The position numbers were made by a program, and so were the translations under genes. Below the pieces are notes generated by a model that saw nothing but the letters and a program-made list of their open reading frames with translations, was not told where the DNA came from and did no database searches. A DNA stretch of 64,000 nt from Flagellimonas olearia (lineage in GTDB: Bacteria > Bacteroidota > Bacteroidia > Flavobacteriales > Flavobacteriaceae), in contig NZ_WELG01000002.1 of the NCBI RefSeq assembly GCF_009184425.1, positions 930,001 to 994,000 on the forward strand, written 5' to 3'. Of this stretch, positions 44,397 through 53,095 are shown in pieces. Numbering within the stretch: position 1 is the first letter of the stretch; every line of letters begins with the position of its first letter.

Positions 44397-45038
44397 ATGA
44401 AAGCACGTATTACAGTACTTGGTCCCGTTTTGTTCTCCATCCTATTGGTTTTTGGGATGCTATCAGGGTGTTCTGATTCAAGTGATGAGCCCATTGATAC
44501 ACAAATCAATAATGATGATACAACCTTAATTTCTGAAGAAGATGAACAAGCACTATTGTTCATGTTGGAAGAAGAAAAGTTGGCAAGGGACACCTATCAG
44601 TTTTTGAACGACTATTGGGATATGGTCCAGTTTGAAAATATAATGCAGAGCGAACAGTCCCATATGAACGCCGTGGAAACTTTATTGAAGGCCTATCGTA
44701 TTCCATATGAAATTTTGGAAAACGGCAAATTCACTAATGAAGATTTACAGGCATGGTACAACAAGTTTGTGGAAGAAGGAGTGGTTGATGAGGTAGCAGC
44801 CCTTACCATTGGTGCCACCATTGAGGATTTGGACATTGTAGATTTGGAAGACCATATCCAAGCGACTTCCAACCCCTACATTATCGAAGTGTTTTCAAGT
44901 TTGCAATGTGGTTCACGAAACCACTTGCGAAGCTTTGTACAAAGCATTGAAAATCTTGGTTCCACGTATGAACCACAATTCCTTTCCCAGGAAGCATACG
45001 ATGCTATTTTGGAAGGGTCGCATGAACAGTGTAACTAA
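44397..45038 (+). CDS. DUF2202 ferritin-like lipoprotein
   Basis: This 213-residue protein has a lipoprotein signal (FGMLSGC, Cys25) and a DUF2202 four-helix domain (about 50-205). The likely di-metal residues are in MLEEEKLARDTYQFL and QSEQSHMNAVE, with a later CGSRNHLRSF helix. It is anchored outside the cytosol, and may store, oxidise or sense metal ions, or scavenge peroxide or oxygen; the family has no settled function that I know of. The regulon promoter ties it to sulfide respiration. Confidence 0.85.
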   Translation: MKARITVLGPVLFSILLVFGMLSGCSDSSDEPIDTQINNDDTTLISEEDEQALLFMLEEEKLARDTYQFLNDYWDMVQFENIMQSEQSHMNAVETLLKAYRIPYEILENGKFTNEDLQAWYNKFVEEGVVDEVAALTIGATIEDLDIVDLEDHIQATSNPYIIEVFSSLQCGSRNHLRSFVQSIENLGSTYEPQFLSQEAYDAILEGSHEQCN

Positions 45039-45072
45039 AACCATTACAATTATTTAGCGTCTATTTTTCCAA

Positions 45073-45117
45073 TGTGACCTAGGTCACTTTATATCTGAAA
45101 ACCTAAAGGTAACTTTG
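45073..45117 (+). promoter_or_regulatory. Crp/Fnr-type promoter of the second SQR-like gene
   Basis: TGTGAC-CTAG-GTCACT, 21 bp, then TAACTTTG at 45110-45117. The half-site TGTGA is closest to the classic CRP site, with paired changes in both halves relative to the other copies (A to G, T to C), which supports a symmetric protein contact. Confidence 0.87.
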
Positions 45118-45134
45118 GGTAAATCGTAAAGAAA

Positions 45135-46592
45135 ATGGCCAAAATAGTTGTTTTGGGAGCTGGTATTGCGGGTCATGTGGCAGCCTCCCATCTTAGAAGA
45201 AAGCTCAATAAGGAGCATGAGGTTGTGGTGGTTTCCCCCAATAGCAATTACCAATGGATTCCCTCCAATATTTGGGTGGGGATCGGTAGAATGAAACCAC
45301 AGGATATCTTATTTCCATTGGCGCCTTTGTATGCCAAAAAGCATATCGATTACAAACAGGCAAAAGCCGTTAGTTTTCACCCTGAAGGAGATCAAGACCA
45401 GAACAGGCCCTATGTAATGGTTGAATACGTGTCTGAAGGGAACAAAGGGAACAAGGAAAAAGTAACCTATGATTACTTGATCAATGCCACGGGGCCAAAA
45501 CTCAATTTTGAAGCTACGGAAGGACTCTCCCCCGGGAAGAACAAAGCACATTCCGTTTGCACCTATACCCACGCCCAAGAAGCGTGGAATGCATTGGAAG
45601 GCCTCATAGAACAAATGAAGCAGGGCAAGAAAATCAAAATATTGATTGGTACCGGCCATGCCAAATCCACCTGCCAGGGCGCCGCATTTGAGTATATCTT
45701 AAATGTGGAACAGGAACTTAGAAGACACAACGTAAGGGATAAGGCAGAAATCACATGGATTTCCAATGAGTTCAACCTAGGGGATTTTGGAATGGATGGT
45801 ATGTTGATGAGCTACGGAAGCAATATCATGAAATCCAGCGAAATGGTGGGAATGGTCTTTGAAGATAGAAACATCTCGTGGATTTTGGGTGCCGGGGTCA
45901 ATAAGGTCGAAGATGGAGTGGCCCATTACGAAAATTTGGACGGGGAGCAGAAACAGGAAAGTTATGACTTTGCCATGCTCATTCCCTCTTTTTCGGGCCA
46001 TGGGTTTAAAGCCTATGATAGAACTGGGATGGATATCACGGATAAACTTTTTAGGGGATTTATGATCGTGGATGCGGACTATACCCCCAAACCCTATGAG
46101 GAATGGAGTGTACAGGACTGGCCGGAGACCTATCAAAATCCATCATATCCCAACATTTTTGCTCCGGGCATTGCCTTTGCCCCACCCCATAGCATTTCAA
46201 AACCGAGAAAGAGCAAAAATGGCACGGATATTACCCCTGCTCCGCCAAGAACGGGGATGCCATCCGGAATTACGGCAAAATTAGTGGCCGATAACATTAT
46301 AGAAATGATCAAACAATCCAATAAGGAACTTCACCATAAAGGATCCATGGGCAATATGGGAGCCGCCTGTATTGCATCGGCAGGGTTTGGAATGACCACG
46401 GGAAGTGGTATAAGCATTACTACCTATCCCATTGTGCCCGATTATCAGAAGTATCCGGATACCCATGGAAGAAAACTGGGGAAAACTTTTGGTTCCATTG
46501 GATTGGCAGGGCACTGGTTGAAATTGGCCCTGCACTATGCCTTTATATACAAAGCAAAAATGAAACCCTTTTGGTGGTTGATCCCAGAATAG
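45135..46592 (+). CDS. Second SQR-like FAD/NAD(P) oxidoreductase
   Basis: This 485-residue protein starts AKIVVLGAGIAGHVAASHLRR and keeps SQR landmarks: YQWIPSNIWVGIG, LINATGPKLNF, Cys142 (HSVCTYTHAQEAW), Cys180 (GHAKSTCQGAAFEY) and Cys412 (MGAACIASAGFGM). The pattern of three Cys residues and a C-terminal amphipathic tail (HYAFIYKAKMKPFWWLIPE) fits a membrane-attached sulfide:quinone oxidoreductase of a different type from that at 40242. It may oxidise sulfide, polysulfide or another low-molecular thiol. A 44-residue protein gene follows after 6 bp. Confidence 0.85.
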   Translation: MAKIVVLGAGIAGHVAASHLRRKLNKEHEVVVVSPNSNYQWIPSNIWVGIGRMKPQDILFPLAPLYAKKHIDYKQAKAVSFHPEGDQDQNRPYVMVEYVSEGNKGNKEKVTYDYLINATGPKLNFEATEGLSPGKNKAHSVCTYTHAQEAWNALEGLIEQMKQGKKIKILIGTGHAKSTCQGAAFEYILNVEQELRRHNVRDKAEITWISNEFNLGDFGMDGMLMSYGSNIMKSSEMVGMVFEDRNISWILGAGVNKVEDGVAHYENLDGEQKQESYDFAMLIPSFSGHGFKAYDRTGMDITDKLFRGFMIVDADYTPKPYEEWSVQDWPETYQNPSYPNIFAPGIAFAPPHSISKPRKSKNGTDITPAPPRTGMPSGITAKLVADNIIEMIKQSNKELHHKGSMGNMGAACIASAGFGMTTGSGISITTYPIVPDYQKYPDTHGRKLGKTFGSIGLAGHWLKLALHYAFIYKAKMKPFWWLIPE

Positions 46593-46598
46593 AAAATT

Positions 46599-46733
46599 AT
46601 GACACGAAGAATATCCAAATACAAGCGATTTATGATGATGAACCCCATTGTCCAGTTTTTTAAGTTCATCTATTTGAGCATTAAAGTATTGCTGGTGGTC
46701 GCTGGCGGACATGGGGGAACCCGAAGCGCTTAG
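46599..46733 (+). CDS. 44-residue basic/hydrophobic protein downstream of SQR
   Basis: An ATG at 46599, 6 bp after the SQR-like stop, opens 44 codons to TAG at 46731-46733. The product begins with a basic stretch (MTRRISKYKRF) and contains the hydrophobic FFKFIYLSIKVLLVVAGG, so it could be a membrane-associated peptide that helps dock the SQR. It is not recognised. Position and composition support it, but no homologues were available for comparison. Confidence 0.55.
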   Translation: MTRRISKYKRFMMMNPIVQFFKFIYLSIKVLLVVAGGHGGTRSA

Positions 46734-46836
46734 TATACAACCGTTTCTTTTTAATGGGCCTTGGTACAATCCTATGCTAATGCAATAGGGTTTTGTCAAG
46801 GTTTTTTTATGGTGTGGAAACGGCACATTTTTTCTT

Positions 46837-46881
46837 GGTAACCAAGGTTACTGTGCAGGGATTTTAACGAATCTATTTTTG
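46837..46881 (+). promoter_or_regulatory. Crp/Fnr-type promoter of the TolC/RND operon
   Basis: GGTAAC-CAAG-GTTACT, 21 bp, then TATTTTTG at 46874-46881. It places the RND exporter and probably the YeeE/YedE genes behind it under the same control. Confidence 0.87.
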
Positions 46882-46894
46882 ACACAAATTAATT

Positions 46895-48205
46895 ATGCAT
46901 ATGAAACGATTATTTGTTCTAATACTATTCTTTTCTGCACAGCTACAGATTCTTGCCCAAGATCATGTACGGATTTCCTTGGAGGATGTCCAGATGAGGG
47001 TGCAAGAATCCAACGCCAGCATTAAAGTATCCGAACAGGAGGCCAAGATGGCCAAGTATGATTATAGGTTCTCCAATTCCATCTATTTACCACAGATTGC
47101 GGTATCACACACGGGAATGGCAACCACGAATCCATTGATGGCTTTTGGTTCTAAATTGAACCAAGAGGTTTTGACCCAGGCAGATTTCAATCCAGCCTTG
47201 TTGAACGACCCCGATGAGATCAAAAACTATGCAACAGTGGTGTCGGTGCAACAACCCTTGATTAACCTGGATGGGTTTTACCAGCGCAAAGCGGCCAAAA
47301 CTACCATGGAAGCCAAAGAACTCCAAGCGATGCGAACTCGGGATTATTTGGATTTTGAGGCCCAGAAAGCCTATGGACAACTGCAATTGGCCCATCGTGC
47401 CGTAGCGGTGTTGCAAAAAGCACATGAAGCGGCAAATGCCAACTTGAATATGGCACAGAACAGCTATGATCAGGGATTGCTTCAAAAAGCAGATTTACTG
47501 GAAGTGAAAGTGCGGGTGACCGAAGTTTCCGATCAGCTGAAAACGGCAAGGAGCAATGTCCAAAATGCATCGGACTATTTGGCTTTCTTGATGAACGAAC
47601 AGGGAAACGTGGTCTATGAACCCTCCGAAGAACTGGTTCCGGATAACCTTGATGAAAACATGGATGTTTCCTTGGAAAACAGGGCCGATGTAAAAGCCAT
47701 GGATTTGGTGTCCGAAGCCTATAAAGCAAACATGAGGGCAGATAATATGACCTTTTTGCCTAGGCTCAACGCCTTTGCCAGTTATGAAATGTACGACGAC
47801 CAGATTTTTCAGGCAGACGCCAAAGGATATATAGTCGGGGCAAGTTTGAGCTGGGACGTGTTCAAAGGCTCCCAACGATTTGCCAAAGCAGGAAAAAGCA
47901 AAACAAACTATGAAAAAGCAAAACAAGAATACGAACAGTACATCGCCAAAAGCACTATGGAGCTTCAACGCACCAAACGGATGGTCGAAGATGCGCAAAG
48001 TAGGCTCCAGACCTCAAAATTGGCTATGGAACAGTCCGAAGAATCCTTGAGGATACGTACCAACCGATTTGGGGAAGGCTTGGAAAAAACAACGGATTTA
48101 TTAATGGCTGAGGCCACCTATGCCGAAAAGCAATTGGCGTACTATCAAACCATTTTTGAATACAATCAAGCCCAATCCCTACTCACATTTTTAACCAAAG
48201 AATAA
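46895..48205 (+). CDS. TolC-family outer-membrane efflux protein
   Basis: This 436-residue protein has a signal peptide (about 1-22, ILAQ) and two TolC-type repeats of long helices, including ALLNDPDEIKNYATVVSVQQPL and QQSYDQG-like NSYDQGLLQKADLLEVKVRV. It forms the trimeric outer-membrane channel for the RND pump encoded next. The start may be at 46895 or the second ATG at 46901; leaders would be 7 or 13 bases. Confidence 0.9.
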   Translation: MHMKRLFVLILFFSAQLQILAQDHVRISLEDVQMRVQESNASIKVSEQEAKMAKYDYRFSNSIYLPQIAVSHTGMATTNPLMAFGSKLNQEVLTQADFNPALLNDPDEIKNYATVVSVQQPLINLDGFYQRKAAKTTMEAKELQAMRTRDYLDFEAQKAYGQLQLAHRAVAVLQKAHEAANANLNMAQNSYDQGLLQKADLLEVKVRVTEVSDQLKTARSNVQNASDYLAFLMNEQGNVVYEPSEELVPDNLDENMDVSLENRADVKAMDLVSEAYKANMRADNMTFLPRLNAFASYEMYDDQIFQADAKGYIVGASLSWDVFKGSQRFAKAGKSKTNYEKAKQEYEQYIAKSTMELQRTKRMVEDAQSRLQTSKLAMEQSEESLRIRTNRFGEGLEKTTDLLMAEATYAEKQLAYYQTIFEYNQAQSLLTFLTKE

Positions 48206-48212
48206 TTGTAAC

Positions 48213-49304
48213 ATGAAAAACACTACGATATATAAAAGTTTCATTCTAACTGCATCCTTGGGTCTGATCCTAATGGGCTGTGGAAGTGATAAAAAACAAA
48301 CTGCGGATACAACCGCAGCAGTACCGGTAACCGTTGCCAATGTGGATACAGGCGATAGCTCCACCATTTTGGCCGGAAGTGGTCAAATTACAGCCGTGAA
48401 CAGCGCTACGTTGAGTACCCGAATGATGGGTTACGTGGAGTCCCTTCCTGTGAAGATAGGTCAGAAAGTAAACAAGGGAGACCTTCTTATTTCCATCAAC
48501 AATGTGGATCTACGGGCCAAAAAAGCACAAGTGGAAGCTTCCATTACCGAAGCTACGGTAGCCTTCAACAATGCGAAGAAAGATTACGAAAGATTCCAGA
48601 GCCTTTTTAAGGAAAGCAGTGCCTCACAAAAGGAATTGGATGATATGACTGCACGCTACGAAATGGCCAAAGCCAGATTGGAAGCAGCCAATCAAATGAA
48701 GAACGAGGTGAATTCCCAGTTCGCCTATGCCAACATTAGGGCGCCTTTCAATGGGGTGGTTACCAACACCTATATCGATGAGGGAGACATGGCTAATCCC
48801 GGTGTTCCCTTAGTATCGGTGGAATCCCCAGGAACAGGATTTGAGGTGGAGGCCAAAGTGGCCGAAAACAATATTTCTTCCATTGAAGTGGGAACCAAGG
48901 CGCAGATTTTAGTGAAAGCGTTGGATACCACTCTTACAGGTGAAGTATCCGAACTGAGTGCTTCGGCACAAAATACTGGAGGACAATATATAATGAAGGT
49001 GGCATTGGACAAGACAGACGCCAAGATTTTGTCAGGCATGTATGCAACCATAAGGCTGGAGACGGAACAAAAAGGTTATGGGAATGACATGGTTGTGGTT
49101 CCGTCGAAGGCCCTGGTGCATAAAGGTCAATTGACCGGGGTGTATACGCTTGGTCAAGATAATGTGGCCTTGCTTCGCTGGTTGCGTTTGGGTGAAAATT
49201 ATGGTGACGAAGTAGAAGTATTGTCCGGTTTATCCAAAGGAGATCAATACATCGTATCAGCCGAAGGAAAGCTGTACAATGGCGTTAAAGTAAGCATTCA
49301 ATAA
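48213..49304 (+). CDS. RND efflux periplasmic adaptor lipoprotein
   Basis: This 363-residue protein has a lipoprotein signal (GLILMGC, Cys23). The membrane-fusion-protein layout is a split biotinyl-lipoyl domain (GYVESLPVKIGQKVNKGDLL and FAYANIRAPFNGVVTNTYI), an alpha hairpin between the halves, and beta-barrel and membrane-proximal domains ending in VEVLSGLSKGDQYIVSAEG. It links TolC and the RND permease and sits 7 bp after tolC. Confidence 0.92.
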   Translation: MKNTTIYKSFILTASLGLILMGCGSDKKQTADTTAAVPVTVANVDTGDSSTILAGSGQITAVNSATLSTRMMGYVESLPVKIGQKVNKGDLLISINNVDLRAKKAQVEASITEATVAFNNAKKDYERFQSLFKESSASQKELDDMTARYEMAKARLEAANQMKNEVNSQFAYANIRAPFNGVVTNTYIDEGDMANPGVPLVSVESPGTGFEVEAKVAENNISSIEVGTKAQILVKALDTTLTGEVSELSASAQNTGGQYIMKVALDKTDAKILSGMYATIRLETEQKGYGNDMVVVPSKALVHKGQLTGVYTLGQDNVALLRWLRLGENYGDEVEVLSGLSKGDQYIVSAEGKLYNGVKVSIQ

Positions 49305-49320
49305 CCCAAAAAAGCTAACA

Positions 49321-52300
49321 ATGAAAGACGGACTAGCAGGAAAAATAGCCAAAGGGTTTATCAGCTCCAAACTAACGGTGCTCTTAATGATTGTGTTCAT
49401 GGTCATTGGGGTGTACAGTTCTTTTTTGATCCCAAGGGAAGAGGAGCCACAGATTGATGTACCCATGGCGGATATTTTTGTGGGATACCCTGGAGCCAGC
49501 CCAACAGAGGTGGAATCCAGGATCACAAAACCGCTTGAAAAAATTATATCGAACATTAAAGGCGTAGAGTACGTGTACACCACTTCCATGCAGGAGCAGG
49601 GGATGGCCATTGTGCAGTTCTACGTTGGGGAAGATATCGAAAGATCATTGGTGCGCTTGTATGACGAAATCAACAAGCACATGGATCAAATGCCCAACGG
49701 GGTTACTATGCCTTTGGTAAAAACCCGTGCGATTGACGATGTGCCCATGCTTGCTCTAACCCTCTGGAGTGATGAGTATGATGACTTTCAACTTAGAGAG
49801 ATTTCTGGAGAGCTCATCAATGAGGTTGAAAAAGTAAACGGGGTTTCCATCACTAAAAAGATTGGAGGAAGAAACCGTCAGCTTCGAGTGGTGGTGGACA
49901 AGGATAAAATGGCCGAATCAGGCATCGATATGTTGGCCGTGGCCCAAATGATTCAAGCCAACAACCAACAAATGGATGCTGGGAATTTCCTTTCCAACGA
50001 TACTGAGTTCCACATTAGCACAGGTAACTTTTTGGAAAGCAAGGAAGATTTGGAAAACCTGATTGTGGGAACCAAACAAAATCAACCCATCTATTTAAAG
50101 CAGGTAGCAACAGTTTTGGATGGTCCAGAATTGCCTAAAAATTATGTTTCCCTTGGATTTGGGGCTGCGAGTTTGAAGTCAGAAACTTTCAAATCTGAAT
50201 ATCCAGCGGTAACCATTTCCATTGCCAAAAGAAAAGGGGCCGATGCCATGAAGATTGCCGATGTGGTGTTGGACAAAGTAGAGCATTTAAAATCAAATTT
50301 GATTCCAGCTGATGTACATGTTGAGGTAACCCGTAACTACGGTCAAACTGCTTCGCAAAAAGTATCTGAATTATTGATGCACTTGATCGGGGCAATTATC
50401 GCTGTAACCTTTGTGGTGATGTTGGCCATGGGTTGGAGAGGTGGATTGGTGGTATTCCTTTCCGTACCGATCACATTCGCTTTGACCTTGTTGAGCTATT
50501 ACATGCTCGATTACACTTTGAACCGAATCACTTTGTTTGCATTGGTGTTCGTAACGGGTATTGTGGTGGACGACTCTATTATTATCGCGGAGAACATGCA
50601 CCGCCACTTTAAAATGAAACGATTGCCGTTCAAGGATGCGGCACTCTATGCCATCAATGAGGTAGGAAACCCGACCATTTTGGCCACCTTTACGGTAATT
50701 GCATCCGTATTGCCCATGGCATTTGTATCGGGATTGATGGGGCCTTATATGTCCCCAATGCCCATCGGAGCATCCATTGCCATGTTATTATCACTATTTG
50801 TAGCCTTGACCATTACCCCTTATTTGGGATTCATTTTCTTGAGGGAAAAGGACAAAAAGAAAAATAAAAAAGAAAAAGAGGCGGTCGAAATTCAGGACAC
50901 TTTTATTTATAAAGCCTACGAGCGTTTCGAAAAACCCCTGATTGAAAGTAGAAAGAAGCGATGGGTTTTTATTGGCATCACTGTGGTGTTGTTATTTGCT
51001 TCTGTGGGGATGTTCTTCACCAAATCGGTAGCCGTAAAAATGCTTCCTTTTGATAACAAGAACGAGTTCCAAGTAGTTATCGACCTCCCTGAGGGGTCTA
51101 CTTTGGAACGTACTTCAGCAGTCGCTAAAGAAGTAGGGGCTTATTTGTCCACAAGACCTGAGGTTGTGAACTATCAAACCTACGTGGGCACATCAGCACC
51201 AATTACTTTCAACGGATTGGTAAGACACTATGATCTACGTGGCGGAAGCAACATGGCCGATATTCAAGTAAACCTTACCGATAAGCACGACCGAAGCGAG
51301 CAAAGTCATGATATCGCCAAGGTGTTGCGACCTAAAATCCAAGAATTGGGCAAAAAGTACAATGCAAACATTAAGATTGTTGAGGTGCCACCAGGCCCCC
51401 CTGTACTTTCCACCATTGTTGCTGAGGTATACGGACCCGATTACGAAAAGCAAATTGCATTGGCCGAGGATGTAAAAGGTATCTTGAACAATACCACCGA
51501 CGTTGTGGATGTGGATTGGATGGTTGAAGACGATCAAGTGGAATACGATTTTGTGGTGGACAAAGAGAAAGCTATGCTTTATGGTGTAACACCCCAGCAA
51601 ATTGTACAGGTGATGGCCATGGCTTTCCGTGAGCAGCCCGTTTCCCATATTTATCGCGAAGAAGCATTTGACCAAATCGGAATTGTGTTGTCCGTTAGTG
51701 AAAAAGACAAATCGAGCTTGGATCAGATCCAACAATTAAAAATAACATCCCAACAAGGGAATATGGTGTCCGTGGGTGATTTGGTTTCCATAAAAGAGGG
51801 GACCAAAGCCAAAAGCATCTATAGAAAAAACCAAAAGCGAGTGGTTTATGTGATGTCCGATATGGCAGGTGAACTGGAAAGCCCAGTGTACGCCATTTTG
51901 GGCATGACGGATAAGTTAAATCAATTGGAGCTACCTCAAGGCTATTCCATTAACGAACTCTATATGGAGCAACCCCAGTATGAGGATGACTACACGGTAA
52001 AATGGGATGGGGAATGGCAAATAACCCTTGAGGTGTTCCGTGATTTGGGAATCGCGTTCCTTGGTGTAATTGTGATCATTTATATGTTGATCGTAGGATG
52101 GTTCCAAAACTTTAAAGCGCCAATGGTGATGATGGTGGCCATTCCACTTTCCTTGATCGGAATTGTGTTGGGTCACTGGATGTTGGGCGCATTTTTTACC
52201 GCAACCTCCTTTATCGGGATGATTGCCCTGGCGGGAATCATGGTGCGGAACTCGGTATTGCTTATCGACTTCATCAACCTTAGGTTGAATGAGGGAGTTC

Positions 52301-52518
52301 CCCTTAAGCAAGCCGTAATTGAAGCGGGTGCCGTACGTACCACACCTATTTTGTTAACTGCGGGAACCGTTGTTATTGGAGCTTTTGTGATCTTGTTCGA
52401 CCCCATTTTCCAAGGGTTGGCCATATCACTTATGGGTGGAACCATAGTGTCTACCGTATTGACGCTTTTGGTGGTGCCATTGGTGTATTATATGATTGAA
52501 CGTAAAAATTATAGTTAA
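49321..52518 (+). CDS. RND-family efflux permease
   Basis: This 1065-residue inner-membrane protein has 12 membrane segments and two large periplasmic loops. The proton-relay Asp pair is in FVTGIVVDDSIIIAEN, and the C-terminal half has GMIALAGIMVRNSVLLIDFINLR. Opening residues FLIPREEEPQIDVPMADIFVGYPGAS place it near the heavy-metal/HAE-3-like branch rather than classic AcrB. The substrate is not clear. Position between the SQR and thiosulfate-transporter genes suggests export of a sulfur intermediate, toxic metal or thiol adduct. Confidence 0.92.
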   Translation: MKDGLAGKIAKGFISSKLTVLLMIVFMVIGVYSSFLIPREEEPQIDVPMADIFVGYPGASPTEVESRITKPLEKIISNIKGVEYVYTTSMQEQGMAIVQFYVGEDIERSLVRLYDEINKHMDQMPNGVTMPLVKTRAIDDVPMLALTLWSDEYDDFQLREISGELINEVEKVNGVSITKKIGGRNRQLRVVVDKDKMAESGIDMLAVAQMIQANNQQMDAGNFLSNDTEFHISTGNFLESKEDLENLIVGTKQNQPIYLKQVATVLDGPELPKNYVSLGFGAASLKSETFKSEYPAVTISIAKRKGADAMKIADVVLDKVEHLKSNLIPADVHVEVTRNYGQTASQKVSELLMHLIGAIIAVTFVVMLAMGWRGGLVVFLSVPITFALTLLSYYMLDYTLNRITLFALVFVTGIVVDDSIIIAENMHRHFKMKRLPFKDAALYAINEVGNPTILATFTVIASVLPMAFVSGLMGPYMSPMPIGASIAMLLSLFVALTITPYLGFIFLREKDKKKNKKEKEAVEIQDTFIYKAYERFEKPLIESRKKRWVFIGITVVLLFASVGMFFTKSVAVKMLPFDNKNEFQVVIDLPEGSTLERTSAVAKEVGAYLSTRPEVVNYQTYVGTSAPITFNGLVRHYDLRGGSNMADIQVNLTDKHDRSEQSHDIAKVLRPKIQELGKKYNANIKIVEVPPGPPVLSTIVAEVYGPDYEKQIALAEDVKGILNNTTDVVDVDWMVEDDQVEYDFVVDKEKAMLYGVTPQQIVQVMAMAFREQPVSHIYREEAFDQIGIVLSVSEKDKSSLDQIQQLKITSQQGNMVSVGDLVSIKEGTKAKSIYRKNQKRVVYVMSDMAGELESPVYAILGMTDKLNQLELPQGYSINELYMEQPQYEDDYTVKWDGEWQITLEVFRDLGIAFLGVIVIIYMLIVGWFQNFKAPMVMMVAIPLSLIGIVLGHWMLGAFFTATSFIGMIALAGIMVRNSVLLIDFINLRLNEGVPLKQAVIEAGAVRTTPILLTAGTVVIGAFVILFDPIFQGLAISLMGGTIVSTVLTLLVVPLVYYMIERKNYS

Positions 52519-52519
52519 C

Positions 52520-52825
52520 ATGAAAATGATCATTGTTACCACGGTAGAGGAATACAAAAAGGATGTCCTGAAGATTTTTAAAAAGGCAGGTGTTGAAAGT
52601 TTTAGCGGTTCCGATATCGACGGATACAAAGGGGCAGCCCCATTGATGTATACCAGCAGTTGGTTTCCCAGTGAAAAAGGCGGGGCCGCTTCCAATATGT
52701 TTTTCTCGTTCACCGAAGAGGAAAAAGTAACCGAACTGTTCAAACTCTTGAAACAGTTTAATGAGGAGAGCGAGACCACCAATCCCATAAAGGCGGTGGA
52801 AATCCCTATTGAAAGAACCGTTTAA
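52520..52825 (+). CDS. P-II/CutA-like small protein linked to the RND pump
   Basis: The ATG at 52520, directly after the RND stop, gives 101 residues. A beta-alpha-beta start (MKMIIVTTVEEYKKDVLKIFKKAGV), a central loop with a Ser/Gly-rich segment and a second beta-alpha unit suggest the ferredoxin-like fold of P-II and DUF3240 proteins. DUF3240 genes stand beside metal RND pumps in Proteobacteria, a similar arrangement. It may sense or bind a ligand and modulate the pump. No catalytic motif is visible. Confidence 0.65.
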   Translation: MKMIIVTTVEEYKKDVLKIFKKAGVESFSGSDIDGYKGAAPLMYTSSWFPSEKGGAASNMFFSFTEEEKVTELFKLLKQFNEESETTNPIKAVEIPIERTV

Positions 52826-52835
52826 AATACTTAAA

Positions 52836-53039
52836 ATGAGAAATAGAATTGTAAGAGGAGTAGCAGGAACCTTTATATTGATCAGTTTGATCTTGGCCAT
52901 TTATGTGAACATCAATTGGCTTTGGTTTACTGCGTTTGTAGGAGCCAACTTGTTGCAATCTTCCCTCACCAAATGGTGTTTGTTGGAAGATATCCTGAAA
53001 AAGTTCGGCGTTTCCGACTCGGACAAGAGTTGCTGTTGA
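52836..53039 (+). CDS. DUF2892 small membrane protein with C-terminal Cys pair
   Basis: The ATG at 52836 gives 67 residues: MRNRIVRGVAGTFILISLIL is a DUF2892-type start, followed by a second hydrophobic stretch and a tail ending SDSDKSCC. It contains SLTKWCLLEDILKKFGV, a segment seen in YgaP-type proteins. It is the second DUF2892 protein of the module. The terminal Cys-Cys could carry a persulfide or bind metal. Confidence 0.82.
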   Translation: MRNRIVRGVAGTFILISLILAIYVNINWLWFTAFVGANLLQSSLTKWCLLEDILKKFGVSDSDKSCC

Positions 53040-53095
53040 AACCGTAGGTTTGATATTTAAGGCATTTTCTCCACCTTTGTCATAAATTGGAGAAA

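Noticed and set aside
53046..53090. Regulon-type promoter before the YeeE/YedE genes
   Set aside because: A -7-like TAAATTGG exists near 53083 but no dyad lies 21 bp upstream; transcription from the TolC promoter is a simpler explanation.
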